Shown here: one piece after another, positions 12,738 through 12,859 of the stretch
How positions within the stretch are numbered: position 1 is the stretch's first letter
How the letters are laid out: the number at the start of each line of letters is the position of its first letter
Assembly: GCF_910579375.1 (NCBI RefSeq)
Contig: NZ_CAJTUJ010000048.1
Location: forward strand, 1-12,859
Direction of reading: 5' to 3'
DNA length: 12,859 bases
Source: an uncultured Rikenella sp.
GTDB lineage: Bacteria; Bacteroidota; Bacteroidia; Bacteroidales; Rikenellaceae
Notes under the pieces: generated by a model
What the model was told of the DNA's origin: nothing
What the model saw: only the letters and a program-made list of their open reading frames with translations
The model's database searches: none
Translations under genes and position numbers: made by a program

Positions 12738-12859
12738 GCCCCGGGCTTCCGCAACGCAGGATCGGGCGCGCCGAACAGTGTCGGCAACCACGGATTCAAC
12801 TACTCCTCCGGCACAAAAAGCAACAGCGGTTTGGATTTGAATTTCAGTGCAACTGGTCT
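12738..12859 (+). pseudogene. Cassette C: start of a third FISUMP-like variable region, cut by the window edge
   Basis: The plus-strand frame reads APGFRNAGSGAPNSVGNHGF and continues NYSSGTKSNSGLDLNFSATG up to the edge. It starts at the same GCCCCGGGCTTCCGC boundary as cassettes A and B. It shares 30 of 32 bases with cassette B over SGALNGVGNHG (12762-12793 with 7226-7257). Its variable codons are richer in A (AAC, AAA, AGC, AAT) than those of A or B, as a template-like or less altered copy would be. No N-terminal gene part precedes it: the HdrC-like gene lies immediately to the left on the other strand. Without the 3' end, the hairpin and stop cannot be confirmed. Confidence 0.5.

Noticed and set aside
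12683..12799. Longer start at 12799 for the 4Fe-4S protein
   Set aside because: The extra residues are the antisense of cassette C and do not look like the family's N-terminus.
1..12859. Complete DGR (reverse transcriptase, Avd and template repeat) within the window
   Set aside because: No reverse transcriptase motif or A-rich template copy was found. Only target-like cassettes are present, so a DGR can only be proposed to lie elsewhere.

Overview
The window reads as chromosome from a GC-rich member of the Bacteroidales, most like Alistipes/Rikenellaceae. Three things suggest this: the purH-mreB-mreC-mreD-mrdA gene order, OstA-like and transglutaminase-like envelope proteins of Bacteroidetes type, and promoter matches to the Bacteroidetes -7 box TAnnTTTG with no clear Shine-Dalgarno sites. 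No database search was possible, so the taxon is an inference. Every confident gene lies on the minus strand.

Layout in minus-strand transcription order, right to left. First come a small two-cluster 4Fe-4S protein (HdrC-like), an OstA/LptA-like envelope protein and an exported M28 metallopeptidase. Next is tRNA-Met(CAU) with a strong terminator hairpin, then a transglutaminase-fold lipoprotein. A gene-free stretch of about 1.5 kb follows. After it come purH and mreB, 8 bases apart, and then a second gene-free stretch of about 1.0 kb. Last are mreC, mreD and mrdA (PBP2), the last running off the left edge. mreB/C/D and mrdA encode the rod-shape elongation machinery; purH makes IMP.

The unusual content is in the two long gene-free stretches and at the extreme right edge. 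Each holds a headless coding cassette of about 185 bp. The cassettes resemble the C-terminal variable part of FISUMP-type surface proteins (ending GFQLRCLSE-stop) and have no N-terminal gene body. Copy A (plus strand, 2366-2554) and copy B (minus strand, 7281-7099) share a nearly identical 52-bp block over the last codons, the stop and a small perfect hairpin placed 3 bases after the stop. About 185 bp of related 3' flank follows. Copy C (plus strand, from about 12738) is cut by the window end. Changes between A and B fall mostly in codon positions 1 and 2, the pattern expected of diversity-generating retroelement (DGR) variable repeats with adenine-rich template codons. No reverse transcriptase, Avd or template repeat is visible here. 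Beyond the cassettes, A and B share further short blocks in the same order, including a 31-bp perfect match. Both stretches are dense in short DNA hairpins with three-base loops, several of GNA type, one family with compensatory stem changes. The best reading is a dispersed repeat element carrying orphan variable-region cassettes, one copy of which splits mreB from mreC. Function, mobility and any link to a DGR elsewhere in the genome are unproven.
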